Source: Asterias amurensis
Lineage: Eukaryota > Echinodermata > Asteroidea > Forcipulatida > Asteriidae
Direction of reading: 5' to 3'
Length of the DNA: 64,000 nt
Assembly (NCBI RefSeq): GCF_032118995.1
Contig: NC_092661.1
Span: 13,802,506 to 13,866,505, forward strand
The position numbers were made by a program, and so were the translations under genes. The notes under the pieces are model-generated. The model made no database searches, was not told where the DNA came from, and was given only the letters and a program-made list of their open reading frames with translations. Each line of letters starts with the position of its first letter. Position 1 is the first letter of the stretch. This document shows, in pieces, positions 44,450-55,631 of this stretch.

Positions 44450-44559
44450 TTCCCATTCATGAATGCATTTTTGGTTAAAAGGCGTTAACAAATACAATTA
44501 GAGACACTTTAACAATTGAAATTCGAGGTTTGAAATATTTATCAAAACATTTGTGAAGA

Positions 44560-44820
44560 ATCTGTTCGATGCGCGTGGGTTGTGTGTACGCGCGCGCGCT
44601 TAGGTTACACACGCGCGCGCGGTTAGATTACGCGCTGTTACTATATCTATGAATTGCGTTCCGCGTGATAATCTTGCGCGCGCCCGACACGCGGAAGTCA
44701 GCTTGTTATAAACACTGGTCATTATCAAAGGTTTACACACCCCCACGTGACGCGCTCTCAACCAATAGGAATAGCGAAACTGTCTGAGGTATTTATGAAT
44801 GGAGTTTATCCAGTGTTATT
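44560..44820. repeat. GC-rich repeat, inverse of 4715-4960
   Basis: TTTACACACCCCCACGTGAC, then CAACCAATAGGAATAGCGAA and ACTGTCTGAGGTATTTATGA are the inverse of sequence at 4727-4790. Alternating CG runs (GCGCGCGCGC) form small hairpins at 44590-44625. Confidence 0.7.
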
Positions 44821-44949
44821 TTGCCCAGCATTTTTAATAGTGTTACATGGACTATTCGGTAGTCGATTTTAGGATGTTTGGACACTGGCAGGACATGAGC
44901 AGTCTCATATGGTTGAAATACTACCTGCATCAACAGTATATTTTTTAAA

Positions 44950-45140
44950 CAATTAACTTCTCAACCACGGTAGTCTAGTCCGTAAGACACTGCTCTAAAA
45001 TTACAAGGGTCGTGGGTTCGAATCCAATCCGAGTAACATGCCTGTGATATTTTTCACAGGACTCGGGAAAGTACTGAGTAAACAGTGCTAACACACATCG
45101 GTGTATGGCTAAAAACCCCAAATTAATTCATTTCTCGATA
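44950..45140 (+). repeat. tRNA-derived SINE
   Basis: An A-box-like GTCTAGTCCGTAAGAC and a perfect B box GGTTCGAATCC (within GGTCGTGGGTTCGAATCC) are separated as in a tRNA gene. A non-tRNA tail follows (CGGGAAAGTACTGAGTAAAC, CACATCGGTGTATGGCTAAA). No acceptor stem closes, so it is not a functional tRNA. The tail recurs at 45430-45490. Confidence 0.8.
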
Positions 45141-45344
45141 TTAGTGCTGATTAATTCAGCACATTTTTTTTTTACATCAGATTGTAGGTATATTTTGCAC
45201 AGAGACGATAAGGATGCACTGTGTGGCTGGCTATTCCGCTCCATTGATCACGAAGTCAACAAAGTTTATTAGGTTTTTTTTTTTTTTTTTTTTTTTACTC
45301 ATACCCAATGTGTGCAAGAACTGTATACTCAATGTCCTTCCCGG

Positions 45345-45495
45345 GTACTGTGAACAAAAACTCATGCATATTACTCGGGTGGGGTTCGAACCCACAACCT
45401 TTGTGCCATTAAAAAAACATATTTTCCACAGAACTTGGGGAAGTACTGAGTATACAGTGCTTTACACTCACATCGGTGTATGGGTAAAACAAAAC
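45345..45495. repeat. SINE fragments
   Basis: An inverted B box (GGGGTTCGAACCCACAACC) at 45371 is followed by a direct-oriented SINE tail (GGGGAAGTACTGAGTATACA, CACATCGGTGTATGGGTAAA): two fragments in opposite orientation. Confidence 0.7.
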
Positions 45496-45559
45496 GAATA
45501 TTCTTTGTCCCCGATGCAAAATTCGTGTAACATCCCACCGTTTGTGTAGTGAATGGTGG

Positions 45560-46188
45560 CGCTCTATATGAACATTAAGGCCCATAGACCTTTTTGCAAA
45601 TACTGGGGTGGCGCGTAAAGCTTGGAATTATGTGCATTCATAAATATAGAATATACTGTGGTCTGACTGGTGATCACACTTGATCCATATCTATCCCACA
45701 ATGCACCTCATTCAACAGTCTGCGCTTGCGCAATGGTATCGAAAAGGTGTATGGACTTATCATCGCACGCTGTAATATATTGGCTTATATAAACCGGTGT
45801 GGCATGAAATTCCGTCATCCGAAGATAATAGCCCCAAACAAGGCGAATTGTGTACAAAATCCTTCTCCACCAGCCATGCTAATTTCTCATAGTGGGCGAC
45901 AGTTAATCCTGGAGACAGAAACTGTATAGTGACAGCAACCACCAAGACAAGCATAATATAATAGAATACCCCCCCGCCCCCCCCCCCCCCCAAAAAAAAC
46001 ACTTATCGACGGAGATAACACGCACTTATTGACAATTAACTAGGCTAAATTTGGCGCCAAAGTCTGCGATTCCACTTTGAGGTGTTGACAGATGCCCCAG
46101 TACAGGATAAACTGAAATAGCAGCCAGTGGCAGATGAAAAACCCATCGGTCGGTGACAGCTGTCACAGTGGTGACTTGTTCGAGGGTT
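45560..46188. other. Non-coding with C/A homopolymer junction
   Basis: A 45680-45760 segment (CAACAGTCTGCGCTTGCGCA) recurs in degraded form at 50865. A C-run passing into an A-run at about 45968-46000 is the inverse of the T(n)G(n) type at 21.9-22.4 kb. No exon. Confidence 0.5.
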
Positions 46189-46577
46189 TTAAAGGCAGTG
46201 GACACTATTGGTAATATTACTCAAAATAATTATTAGCATAAAACCTCACTTGGTATAACGAGTAATGGGGAGAGGTTGATAGTATAAAACATTGTGAGAA
46301 ACGGCTCCCTTTGTAGTGAAGTAGTTTTCGAGAAAGAAGTACTTTTCCACGAATTTGATTTCGCGACCTCAGATTTAGAATTTGAGGTATCGAAATCAAG
46401 CATCTGAAAGCACACAACTTCGTGTGACAAGGCTGTTTTTTCCAAGTTATTATCTCGCAACTTCGACCACCAATTGAGCTCAAATTTGTATAGGTTTGTT
46501 ATTTTATGCATATGTTGAGATTTACCAACTGAGAAGGCTGGTCCTTGACAATTACTAATAGTGTCCAGTGTCTTTAA
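46189..46577. repeat. M1 MITE
   Basis: TTAAAGGCAGTGGACACTAT to AGTGTCCAGTGTCTTTAA. Confidence 0.92.
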
Positions 46578-47200
46578 ATAAAATTGTGTGTGTAAAAAAG
46601 AAGAAAAAAGAAGAAGAAAAAAAAACGAATATATAAAAAGTACTCAATAAATTAACTATGCCGATTTGAATAGTATATTATTATTATTAATGTTTTATTG
46701 TCACTTGCAAAAATATAAAATTATACAGTGAAATGCGTCTTGGTTTTGCGTGTCTAAGAATATGTTATACAAAAATACACAATAAACAAGCGAAATATAC
46801 CACTTACTTTTATTCATAAGCATGAAACAAAAGTAAATTAATCAAATACAAATGAAAATAGAGTATAAAATAAACAAAACTAAACTAAAAGGGATTTACA
46901 CTGCAATAAAAAGCAATACAGTGCAGTTTTACAAGAAATTGTTTTATAGGCCTTTGAATGAATAATAAATACAATAACAAACAGAATAGAACTGAACTGA
47001 ACCAAACGACAGTTATGCTCTTTGTTTCAATTTAATGGTACATTATTTTGGTTGAGACTTTTCAGAAAAGGTCGAAAATGATAAAATTCCAGAAGCCCTT
47101 TTGACTATATTTATAAATATTCATACAGAGCTCACGCACGAAAACCGGTGAATAATTTGCAGATAAAAGGAAAGGAATTTTAGTGTGATACGGATTGACT
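46578..47200. other. AT-rich upstream region of the WAP gene
   Basis: No repeat family or exon recognised; A/T-rich throughout. Confidence 0.5.
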
Positions 47201-47208
47201 GATTGCTC

Positions 47209-47302
47209 ATTGGTTTTGCTCAAAAGTTATTGGTAATTGGTGATTGGTGATTGGTGATTGGTAATTGGTCACTGCTCATTGGTCACTGGTCATGCTATAA
47301 AA
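47209..47302 (+). promoter_or_regulatory. Promoter of the WAP-like gene: phased ATTGG array plus TATA box
   Basis: Eight ATTGG words (inverse CCAAT, the NF-Y core) start at 47209, 47229, 47236, 47243, 47250, 47257, 47264 and 47278; six are exactly 7 bp apart. TATAAAA is at 47296-47302. The signal-peptide ATG is at 47463, so transcription near 47325-47330 would give a 5' UTR of about 135 nt. Confidence 0.65.
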
Positions 47303-47462
47303 CCGGCATGCGTCTCCTTGTCGATACACAAACCTGTTGGTTTCCATAGTATGTTCGTTGATTGTGCCAGCCCATATTTCTGCAATCTTTGACACCGGGG
47401 TGTAGGCTAAAGTGTGTACTTGTTTTCCAACTTCTACCAAGAAGGGCTTGGTGAATGTGATA

Positions 47463-47532
47463 ATGCGTTTGTACTGGTACGCAATTCTTGCAGCCAGTGT
47501 TCTGGTTCTGGTCCACGGAGAGCCTGGCAACG
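47463..47532 (+). CDS. WAP-like gene exon 1: signal peptide
   Basis: ATG to donor AACG|GTAAGC, phase 1 out. It encodes MRLYWYAILAASVLVLVHGE then PGN: basic n-region, hydrophobic core and an Ala/Gly-type cleavage site near HG-EP, a typical secretory signal. The exon joins in frame to the WAP exon at 48717. The upstream TATA box and the shortness of the exon fit a first coding exon. The product would be a small secreted protein. Confidence 0.75.
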
Positions 47533-47741
47533 GTAAGCGCAGGAAACCTCACACTTTTGCCGTGTTACAAAGTCAAATGATCTTTGGACTGCAAAAGTGT
47601 TGCATTTAAATGAGTCAATGACAATCGTCTATTTAAAAAAAAAAATTTTTAATAGTTTGCCTTATCGAAAAATTATGTTATTAAATTTATTTATCTACTT
47701 CAAAATCTCAAAAGTCAAATGGCAACGCGGGAAACATATTT

Positions 47742-48144
47742 TTAAAAGCAGTGGACAACTATTGATAATTACTCAAAATAATTATTAGCATAAAACCTTT
47801 CTTGATTACGAGTAATGGGGAGAGGTTGATAGTATAAAACATTGTGAGAAACAGCTCCCTCTGAAGTGAGGTAGGTTTCGAGAAAGAAGTAGTTTTTCAC
47901 GAATTTGATTTCGAGACCTCAGATTTACAATTTTGAGTTCTCGAAATCAAGCATCTAAAGCACACAACTTCGTGTGACCATAGTGCAACAAGGGTGTTTT
48001 TTCTTTCATTAATATCTCGCAACTTCGACGACCGATTGAGCTCAAATTTTCACATGTTTGTTATTTTATGCATATGTTGAGATACATCAACTGTGAAGAC
48101 TAGTCTTTGACAATTACCAATAGTGTCCAATCCAATGTCTTTAA
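47742..48144. repeat. M1 MITE in WAP-gene intron 1
   Basis: TTTAAAAGCAGTGGACAACT to CCAATCCAATGTCTTTAA, with the full set of internal motifs. Confidence 0.9.
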
Positions 48145-48250
48145 AAGAGTCGTGTGTCATGGTGGCCGTTCGAGCAATATGATGCATTCTTGGAAACGAA
48201 AGGGCTGATAATTATTCTGCTGGACTATGCAATATTTGTTTCTCTCACTT

Positions 48251-48622
48251 ATAGGCACTGGGCACCTTCGATGGTTGTCAAACACCAGTCTTCTTACTTG
48301 GTGTATCTCAACATATGCATAACATATCAAACCTGTGAAAATTTGAACTCGATTGGTCGTCGAAGTTGCGAGAGAATAGTGGAAGAAAAGCAATACCCTT
48401 GTCGCACAAGTTGTGTGCTTCAGACGCTTGAATTCGAGACCTCAGCTGAGATCTCGAACTCATTAGTGAGAAATAACCTCAAAAAAAATAACGTTACTTT
48501 AGAGGGAGCCGTTTCTTTGATGTTTTATACTATCAACAGCTCTCCACTATTGCTCGTTACCAAAAGTAAGTTTTTAAGCTAATTAATTTTGAGTAATTAC
48601 CAATAGCATCCAGTGCCTTAAA
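48251..48622. repeat. M1 MITE, divergent, in WAP-gene intron 1
   Basis: GGCACTGGGCACCTTCGATG to CAATAGCATCCAGTGCCTTAA; shortened central palindrome (GAGACCTCAGCTGAGATCTC). Confidence 0.85.
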
Positions 48623-48716
48623 TAGGAAAGTTAGTGAAAAAATACAACCACGTACACATTAATGGTTTAATTATTTTTCAAGCGTTGGTTTCTACAAATT
48701 ATTCTCTGCGATACAG

Positions 48717-49010
48717 GAGCAATGTTTGACCATCCTGGTTTGTGTCCTTATGGCGATGACCCTGTGTATAAGAGCGTATTGAACGTTGGAAATTGTCCAA
48801 ATGACTGCCGCAAGTCATTACACGACTACGACTGCAAGGCCACAGAGAGATGCTGCCCAACCCCGTGTAGCGGCGACAGCTGGATGTGCGTGCCTCCCAG
48901 TAAGGTGATGTTCGAACTGCCAATGTGGGACGAGATCCCTCCGCGACCCCGGCCCAAGCCCACTCCGCAACCCCAGCCCATCACTGAAACGACACTGCAA
49001 CCCACATTTG
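48717..49010 (+). CDS. WAP-like gene exon 2: four-disulfide-core domain and Pro-rich linker
   Basis: A symmetric phase 1-1 exon (294 nt) from acceptor CGATACAG to donor TTTG|GTAAGA. It encodes a Cys-rich module (GLCPYGDD, GNCPNDCR, YDCKATERCCPTPCSG, WMCVPP) with the C-P...C..DC...D.C....CC...C...C spacing of WAP domains, then a Pro/Lys/Arg/Thr linker (PPRPRPKPTPQPQPITETT). WAP proteins are secreted protease inhibitors or antimicrobial factors; the inhibitory loop cannot be assigned here. The linker suggests that more domains follow, and a related but broken exon lies at 50636. Confidence 0.82.
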
Positions 49011-49540
49011 GTAAGAATAAAACAATAGTCAAACAATTGTTTGATTTAAGTCTGAAAACTAATTGGGTTACAAATCTCATTGCCTTATTGTGAGATGGCG
49101 TCGAGCACCACTTTTGCGCAATTTGGCTGTTGCGCAAAAGTGTGCGTGTGCATTGATTAGAGGCCCTTTTCGAAACCACGGCTTTGGCTTTTGATTCGGC
49201 TTCCAGGCTCCGTCCTCTCGTCCGAAGCCCTGAGCGCATACGCAAACAAATGCACAATATTGTCTAAACAACCGCGGGCCGCCCCGCTTGAAGCTAGCCT
49301 GAGCCGAATCCTAATCGAAAAGGACTAGAGAAAGAGCGCCTTTCCTACTCGTACCAATAGGTGGCGCTTTTATGAGACATTCAACTCAATAATTATTTTG
49401 AAAACTTTTTTTCCCGCCTGTGTAAATATTTCCCTCTGAATTGGAGTCAAAATGTTCAAGAAAACCGCTTCCGAAAAACCTTAAAAATAAACCAGCTTAT
49501 GATGATTGTTACAGCCAAATTTTAAGTAAGGGCAATGTGT

Positions 49541-49929
49541 TTAAAGGAACACGTTGCCTTGGATCGGTCGAGTTGGTCTTTGAAAAGCGTTGTAACCGTT
49601 TTTTGTAAAATGCATATGGGTAGAAAGATGTTGCAAAAGTAGAATACAATGATCCGCACAAACATGCCTCGAAATTGCGTGGTTTTCCTTTTACCTCGTC
49701 GACTAACGCGTCGGCCATTTATGGGGGTCAAAAATTTGACTCCCATAAATGGCCGACCGTGTTAGTTCGCACAGTAGAAGGAAAACCACGCAATTTTGAG
49801 GCAAACTTGTGTGGATCATTGTATTCTACTTTTAAAACATCTTTCCAACCATATGCATTATATACAAAACGGTTACAAACGCTTTTGCTTTGACCAACTC
49901 GTCCGATCCAAGGCAACGTGTTCCTTTAA
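49541..49929. repeat. M3 foldback MITE in WAP-gene intron 2
   Basis: TTTAAAGGAACACGTTGCCT to GGCAACGTGTTCCTTTAA, with the central CATTTATGGGGGTCAAAAAT hairpin. It shares its right TTAA with the next M4 copy. Confidence 0.93.
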
Positions 49930-50290
49930 AGGATTTGGATACTTTTTGTAAATGTCCACAGATTTATACGTCAAACTTACACCGTTTGAAGATAATGATA
50001 GTAGAAAGCGTATCTTAAAATATTACTTACTGAGGTGCTGTAGTTTTTGAGAAATATTAGTAAAACAATGTCATGAAAATACGTTTTAACATGCTAAATT
50101 AAATTTCGTCTCATGATCACTGAGACGAAAATTATTTGCATGACATTGTTTTACTCATTTCTTAAAAACTACAGCACCTCAGCAAGTAGTATTTTCAGGG
50201 AAGCATCAATATCTTCAAACTGTGTAAGTTTAATGTAAATCTGTGGACATTGTGTTTTTTTTTTCTTTCTACAAAAGGTACATAACCCTT
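49926..50290. repeat. M4 MITE in WAP-gene intron 2
   Basis: TTAAAGGATTTGGATACTTT to CTACAAAAGGTACATAACCC; full internal inverted blocks. Confidence 0.9.
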
Positions 50291-50635
50291 TGCTAACAAC
50301 TGTGCATGGTTGTTCACTACTGACCCACTTATAATGGACTGAGCCAAACTTTCCACATATGTTTGTTACTTCAATAATATGGTTGATATGTGGGATTTGT
50401 TGAATTTATGTTGAAAATAAATCCTTGTGTTTCACATGAAATTGTTCAGTGCACTGCAAACAGATCCCCCTTCTCTTGAGCCAAACGATTATTTGCAACG
50501 ACGCTATTATGCCCATCACGAATGAAAATGTTCTTTTAGTTATGTTTAGGAGAAAGTGCAATAATTCGTGGATATAGAATGCAAGAGTGACGTCGCAGAA
50601 ATAGGACTTTTACAAAATGATTCTCTTTGATACAG

Positions 50636-50811
50636 GATGTCCTCCATTCACTGACCCTGTGTTTGACAGCATCCTCAGCAATCCTTTGCATTGTCCAAAA
50701 GAGTGTCGCATCGAGATAGGCAACTATGTAAAGAGGTGGACGCCAAGAGATGCTGCCCCACCCCAAGCAGCGAAGTAAGCTGGATGTGCGTGCCTCCCGT
50801 CAGAACAGACC
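50636..50811 (+). pseudogene. Decayed second WAP exon, frameshifted and cut by a MITE
   Basis: The acceptor TTTGATACAG and phase 1 match exon 2. The first frame reads GCPPFTDPVFDSILSNPLHC then PKECRIEIGNYVKR. After that the homology to exon 2 continues only in another frame (VDAKRCCPTPSSEV, SWMCVPP); the Cys expected after 'NY' is gone. The first frame stops at 50776. Two residues past the shared WMCVPP block the M1 end TTTAAGACACTGGGCACC begins, so no donor equivalent to exon 2 remains. A donor-like GAA|GTAAGC at 50775 could rescue a truncated exon. Best read as a tandem exon duplicate that has decayed. Confidence 0.65.
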
Positions 50812-50871
50812 TTTAAGACACTGGGCACCTTTGGTAATTGTCAAAGACCAGTCTTCTCACTTGTTCAACAG
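50807..50871. repeat. M1 MITE fragment that truncates the second WAP exon
   Basis: TTTAAGACACTGGGCACCTT to GACCAGTCTTCTCACTTG; the rest of the element is missing. Confidence 0.75.
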
Positions 50872-50990
50872 TTAGCGCTTGCCCAATGTGTATTTTGCGA
50901 AAAGGTCTATGATGTCATATCCCTAAAACGTCGGCTTAACTCAACGACAACAACAACAACAAAACAACAACAAATTAACCAGCAACCTCC

Positions 50991-51355
50991 TTAAAGGATT
51001 TGGGTACTTTTTGTAACACAAAACACGATGTCCACAGATTTACATTAAACTTACACCGTTTGACGATAATGATAGTAGAAAGCGTCCTTAAAATATTAGT
51101 TGCTGAGGTGCTGTAGTTATTGAAAAATGAGTAAAACAATTTCATAAAAATACGTTGTTACATGCTAAAATTTTCGTTTCATTATCACTGAGACGAAAAT
51201 TATTTTCATGACATTGTTTTACTCATTTCTCAAAAACTACAGCACCTCAGCAAGAAATGTTTTCAGGGAAGGTTTCTGCTATCACTATCTTCAAACTGTG
51301 TAAGTTTAGTGTAAATTTGAATACATTGTGTTTTTTTGTCCTACAAGAAGTGCAT
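50991..51355. repeat. M4 MITE
   Basis: TTAAAGGATTTGGGTACTTT to TTTTGTCCTACAAGAAGTGC, with inverted GTGCTGTAGTTATTGAAAAA / TTCTCAAAAACTACAGCACC. Confidence 0.9.
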
Positions 51356-52345
51356 AGACCACACACCATTCAAATACCATTTGAATTTAATAAAAACACT
51401 TCATGCCCGAAGCATTATGTAGGCATCTGAAAGCACAAAATGTTGTGTTTTATTCTTTCAATATTCTGTTGCAACTTCGGTGACCAACTTTGAGTGCAAG
51501 AAATTGTTCAAGCCGGCGGTTCTTAAATCACCTTTGTTGGATTTGATTGGTTAAACTATGGGTAATGTTTTAATCCTGTTTTAAACTTTGTAATAAGAAT
51601 GTTGGCCTAGAAAATAAACATTACTTCTACACTGTTCCAAAAAAGTCAAACTAATCTCCTGTGTCTTATTGATTGTGTAATTACTGAAGGACAGGGCTGT
51701 TTAAAACAAAGAAGAGAGAGAGAAAAAGATGAATTTAATGCGTTTTTGTGTAAACAAAATGAAGTTAACGATCGCAATACGCGGCCGCGGCAACAACACT
51801 AGCAAAATGCCCCCCCCTACAGCGTATACCTGACGTCATTTGACCTGAAACTGCTACTGTCGTAGTGCTTTTCAATGGGGATTTGTTTTTCTTCTAAATC
51901 GGTTCAAAAAGGGAATTCTTAAAAAGTTGACATTTTGAGGATGGCATTTCTGGCCACAGGAAGGCTGACTGGCTACGCTCGATACATTATTAACAACACA
52001 TTAATTTTGTTTTGTTTGACATAGAGTATATTACGCAACAGTTTTTGCCGTGTATTCTATTATTCCTGCCTTTTGTGGAATGTTCAAGCATTCTTGGCCT
52101 TTGTCCACTGACTACAGGCTCTCGCACGCATGATGCACGCATTTCTCCTCAACTATTTCATATTTAGGGTGCCTATAGGCCTACCGTTTCGCTATGTCCA
52201 CTTCTGACACGTCGACAATTTTCGAAAACAAGTTCAAGACTATATTTCGACTATAGATTTAACGCCAATGCCACCCCTAAACAGGACTCGAGAAGTTTGA
52301 ACACATCTCACCATAGGGGGGAAGGGGGCGGGGGGGGGGCACGGA
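51356..52345. other. Non-coding stretch
   Basis: No exon recognised. Contains a NotI-type GCGGCCGC at about 51781 and G-runs near 52318-52340. Confidence 0.45.
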
Positions 52346-52486
52346 ATCTCCTGCAACACCGGCTGGGCCAGCGTTGGACAGCTCGACAAGAAAGGCGTTG
52401 ACCAACTCTCCGCACAGCAGCTCGAAACTTGTCTCAAAGAAATTGGAAAGCCGCAACCAGCATGGCGCAGAATTCTACCCACATAG
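52346..52486 (+). pseudogene. Possible coding remnant, unrecognised
   Basis: A + frame reads ISCNTGWASVGQLDKKGVDQ then LSAQQLETCLKEIGKPQPAW then RRILPT, stop. The composition is protein-like and 'LSAQQLETCLKEIG' recalls the short helical N-termini of mobile-element proteins, but no family is identified. The minus strand is also open here. Confidence 0.22.
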
Positions 52487-53132
52487 TCTACCCCGCAAGA
52501 TCCTCCTTCTCGTCGTCTTGTTCGAGGTAAATTAAACGCATCATCTTATTTTAAATTTGCATATCGTGCATGCAGCCCTATCCCATACTGTCTCATTGAA
52601 ATTCTTGAAAAGGGGAATTTTCAGTAGTATTGTTTTTCTTTCCTTGTTTCGCCCAATAATGTGTAACTGTTTTTCTTGCGTATGAGCGTAGCGAAGTAGT
52701 ATCACCGTTTATTTCGTTGGTCTGAAAATATCCTCTTATTCGATCTTCGCACCTGGCACATTGACAACTCAGGGGGGCGTGTAAAGTGATAAGTCCACTA
52801 TGGGCCATAGCGTGAAAGCCGCTTGGGCGACAGTATCTGAGGACGCCGGTATATTTATTGTACCGGTGCTTTAGCTCCCTCATCGGTAGAGAACTATGCC
52901 AAAAACCGGTAAGAGTTGCCTGAGGTACGAGTAGATCTGGGCCACTGTCTTTTTCCGCAAGGATAAAGACAGATCCCTGCCGCTAGATCCAGTGATTCCA
53001 TTGGATACAATGATATGATAAAAGTGCAGTGACATAGATGCCCAAACTGTCACGTCCGCAATAAAATTTGACTGCGTGTCTTTGGGTGCGTTCGACAAGC
53101 TTCCCTGGGTCGACCCCGCAGTGCTCACTCGA
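52487..53132. other. Non-coding, one A-box-like word
   Basis: TAGCTCCCTCATCGGTAGAG at about 52872 resembles a tRNA A box, but no convincing B box follows. The overlapping minus-strand frames show no domain. Confidence 0.35.
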
Positions 53133-53274
53133 GTGAACTCGTACCCAAGTCAACTTGTCCCCAGGTGAAATCGTACCCAAGGGCACTCGTGCCCAAATTA
53201 ATTCGTACCCAAGTCAACTCGTCCCCAGGTTAACTCATAACAATGTGAACTCGTACCCAAGTCAAGTTGTACCC
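53133..53274. repeat. 16-bp minisatellite, about 9 units
   Basis: Exact 16-bp register starting 53133: GTGAACTCGTACCCAA, GTCAACTTGTCCCCAG, GTGAAATCGTACCCAA, GGGCACTCGTGCCCAA and so on. Units alternate partly as a 32-bp dimer (…TACCCAA/…TCCCCAG). Confidence 0.88.
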
Positions 53275-53589
53275 TTACGTTATATGTATAAGAGATTTTA
53301 TAAAACGACGTATTACGTCGACACACATTAACGCCAATTTGTTTTGCCAATTTGTTCTGTCATGTTTTAGTTTATTTTGTAGCCCAAAGAACCCAACGAA
53401 GCTGGGTATCCCTTTAAACAACACTGTGACACTTTCAATAGAAGATTTTCTTTTGACTTCAGTGAGGGCGCTGTGTGCCCTATAAGAACAAGATCATGAG
53501 GTAATACACCGCATCCTGTGTTAACTTTCTTGTGGTACACAACTCCTGTGTAAAGTAGGATTTGAAATTTTACATGATGGAAATACTGT

Positions 53590-53712
53590 CTCCCGCCTTG
53601 AAGGCTGGAGACCACATTGATCGAAACGTCGAGTTGAAACACACGATTCTTTTTAGCAGAACCAACCAGGCTCATGATATTATCATTATATCGTGTTACC
53701 GCAATTTATGTG
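53590..53712 (+). repeat. Histone-stem-loop-like element, degenerate copy
   Basis: TTGATCGAAACGTCGAGTTG, AAACACACGATTCTTTTTAG, CAGAACCAACCAGGCTCAT, then TCGTGTTACCGCAA. Same order as 29455-29540, but the hairpin has a 2-nt insertion. Confidence 0.65.
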
Positions 53713-53970
53713 TTAAAGGCAGTGGACACTATTGGTAATTACTCAAAAAAGTATTAGCATATAAAACAATACTTGGTAACGAGAAATGGGGAGATGTTGA
53801 TAGTATAATAATTTGTGAGAAAGTCACATAGTTTTCGAGAAAGAAGTATTTTTCCACACATTTGACTTCGAGACCAAATTTTCACAGGTTTGTTATTTTA
53901 TGCAAATGTTGAGATAACCAGGTGAGAAAAGACTCGTCTTTGACAATACCAATAGTGTCCAGTGTCTTTG
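53713..53970. repeat. M1 MITE with internal deletion
   Basis: TTAAAGGCAGTGGACACTAT to ATAGTGTCCAGTGTCTTTG; the central palindrome region is deleted. Confidence 0.85.
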
Positions 53971-54439
53971 ATGTTGCCGTGGTAACTTTCATGTGGTAAC
54001 AATTTCTGTTGTACAAGTCGTGTAATAATATTGCAAGAATTGATATTCTTTTGGACCTGTCACTTTTTGTCGCCCCTAAAGGTATCTCAAAATTACTTCC
54101 AGAAACACGTATTGTGCTCTAGATTTGCGAAACAACATCCTGTGTTCTACTTTTCGTCAAATTGTGTCAGCCTCCTTTAATTTGAAACAAATTTGATACC
54201 TGTGCGCTCTCTAGATTGCGAATAAAAAGTGTGTTCTATAGACTTTCGCCAGATTGTGCTAGCTGTGTCGTCCTTTGATTGTAAACTAATTTGAATGTCT
54301 ATACATAGACATATTCATGGTCACTATATTTTTGCGGCATAATAACTGCTGCTGTGAGAAATCAAATCGACCCCGGTGTCCTATTATAGTATGGTAAATT
54401 ATTCAGCAACAATTGGGTCATTCTTCTTCGAATGGTGGA

Positions 54440-54870
54440 CTAGTGCTACTGCTATTATTGTTGGTGGTGATATGCATAAGTTTCTTTTTTAGGGTTTTTA
54501 CGAAATGATGGTTTTGTTTCAAGTTTTATTGTTGTTTTGTGGTGATATTCCTAGGCAGAATGATTTGCATAAGTTTCTTTTTTTAGGGTTTTTACAAAAT
54601 GATGGTTTTGTTTCCAGTTTTATTGTTGTTTTGTGGTGATATTCCTTGGCTAAATGCTTTGCATAAGTTTCTCCTTGGGGATTTTACAATTGATGGTCTT
54701 GTTTTCAGTTTTATTGTTGTTTTGTGGTAATATTCCTTGGCATAATGCTTTGCATAAGTTTATTTATTAGTAATTCCACTGATGATGGTTTTGTCACAAG
54801 TTTTTATCGTGTTTTTAGGCGATATTCATTGGCATATAATGCTTTGCATAAGTTTCTTTTTGGGCAATAC
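54440..54870. repeat. About 93-bp tandem repeat, four to five units
   Basis: TTGCATAAGTTTCTTTTT recurs at about 54474, 54568, 54661, 54752 and 54846. Each unit contains GATGGTTTTGTTTCAAGTTT and TGTTTTGTGGTGATATTCCT. Units are moderately diverged. Confidence 0.88.
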
Positions 54871-54977
54871 AACGGAAACCTACTTATCAGAACTTAATAG
54901 TAGGATGGAGAGGTCAGACAAGAAGCCTTGTGCAAAGTATGAACCCTTTAAAAAAGAAAACATGATGACTTTCAAAA

Positions 54978-54978
<1 letters not shown>

Positions 54979-55008
<30 letters not shown>

Positions 55009-55009
55009 G
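54979..55009. repeat. (AAAT)n microsatellite
   Basis: About eight AAAT/AATA units. Confidence 0.9.
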
Positions 55010-55222
55010 CAATAATTATTAAATGCTTTAGAAACATTACGGTGGAATGATGATAAAGAGGACTTCCTTCTGCAGTGGCGCGAGATTACATGCTATTGTT
55101 ATTAACTAATTTAATTTGATAAATTCATAGATTACAAAAAAAGTCACTAGACACAATTTAGAAGAAAAATAATTAACCATCTTAAACTAAAGAATTTTAG
55201 TAATATTGTGTCCCATGGCAAA

Positions 55223-55620
55223 TTAAAGACACTGGACACCATTGGTAATTGTCAAATACCAGTCTTCTCACTTAATAGTGAATCTCATCATATGCATAAA
55301 CTAACAAACCTGTAAAAATTTGAACTCAATTGGTCGTCGAAGCTGCAAGATAATAATATAAGAAAACTCACCCTTGTTTACATACACGAAATTGCGTGCT
55401 TTCAGACGCTTGATTTCGGGACCTCAAAATCTAAATCTGGGTCCCGACACTAAATTGAAATATTTAATCAGTGGATTATTATTATTTGTTCTTTCTCGAA
55501 AACTACGTTACTTCAGAGGATGTCGTTTCTCACAATGTTTTATACTATCAACAGCTCCTCATGGCTCGTTTAAGCTTACAATTATTTTGAGTAGTTACCA
55601 ATAGTGTCCACTGCCTTGAA
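55223..55620. repeat. M1 MITE
   Basis: TTAAAGACACTGGACACCAT to ATAGTGTCCACTGCCTTGAA. Confidence 0.88.
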
Positions 55621-55631
55621 GTATAGTTACA

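Noticed and set aside
44950..45030. A functional tRNA gene
   Set aside because: The A and B boxes are present but the acceptor stem does not pair and a SINE tail follows.
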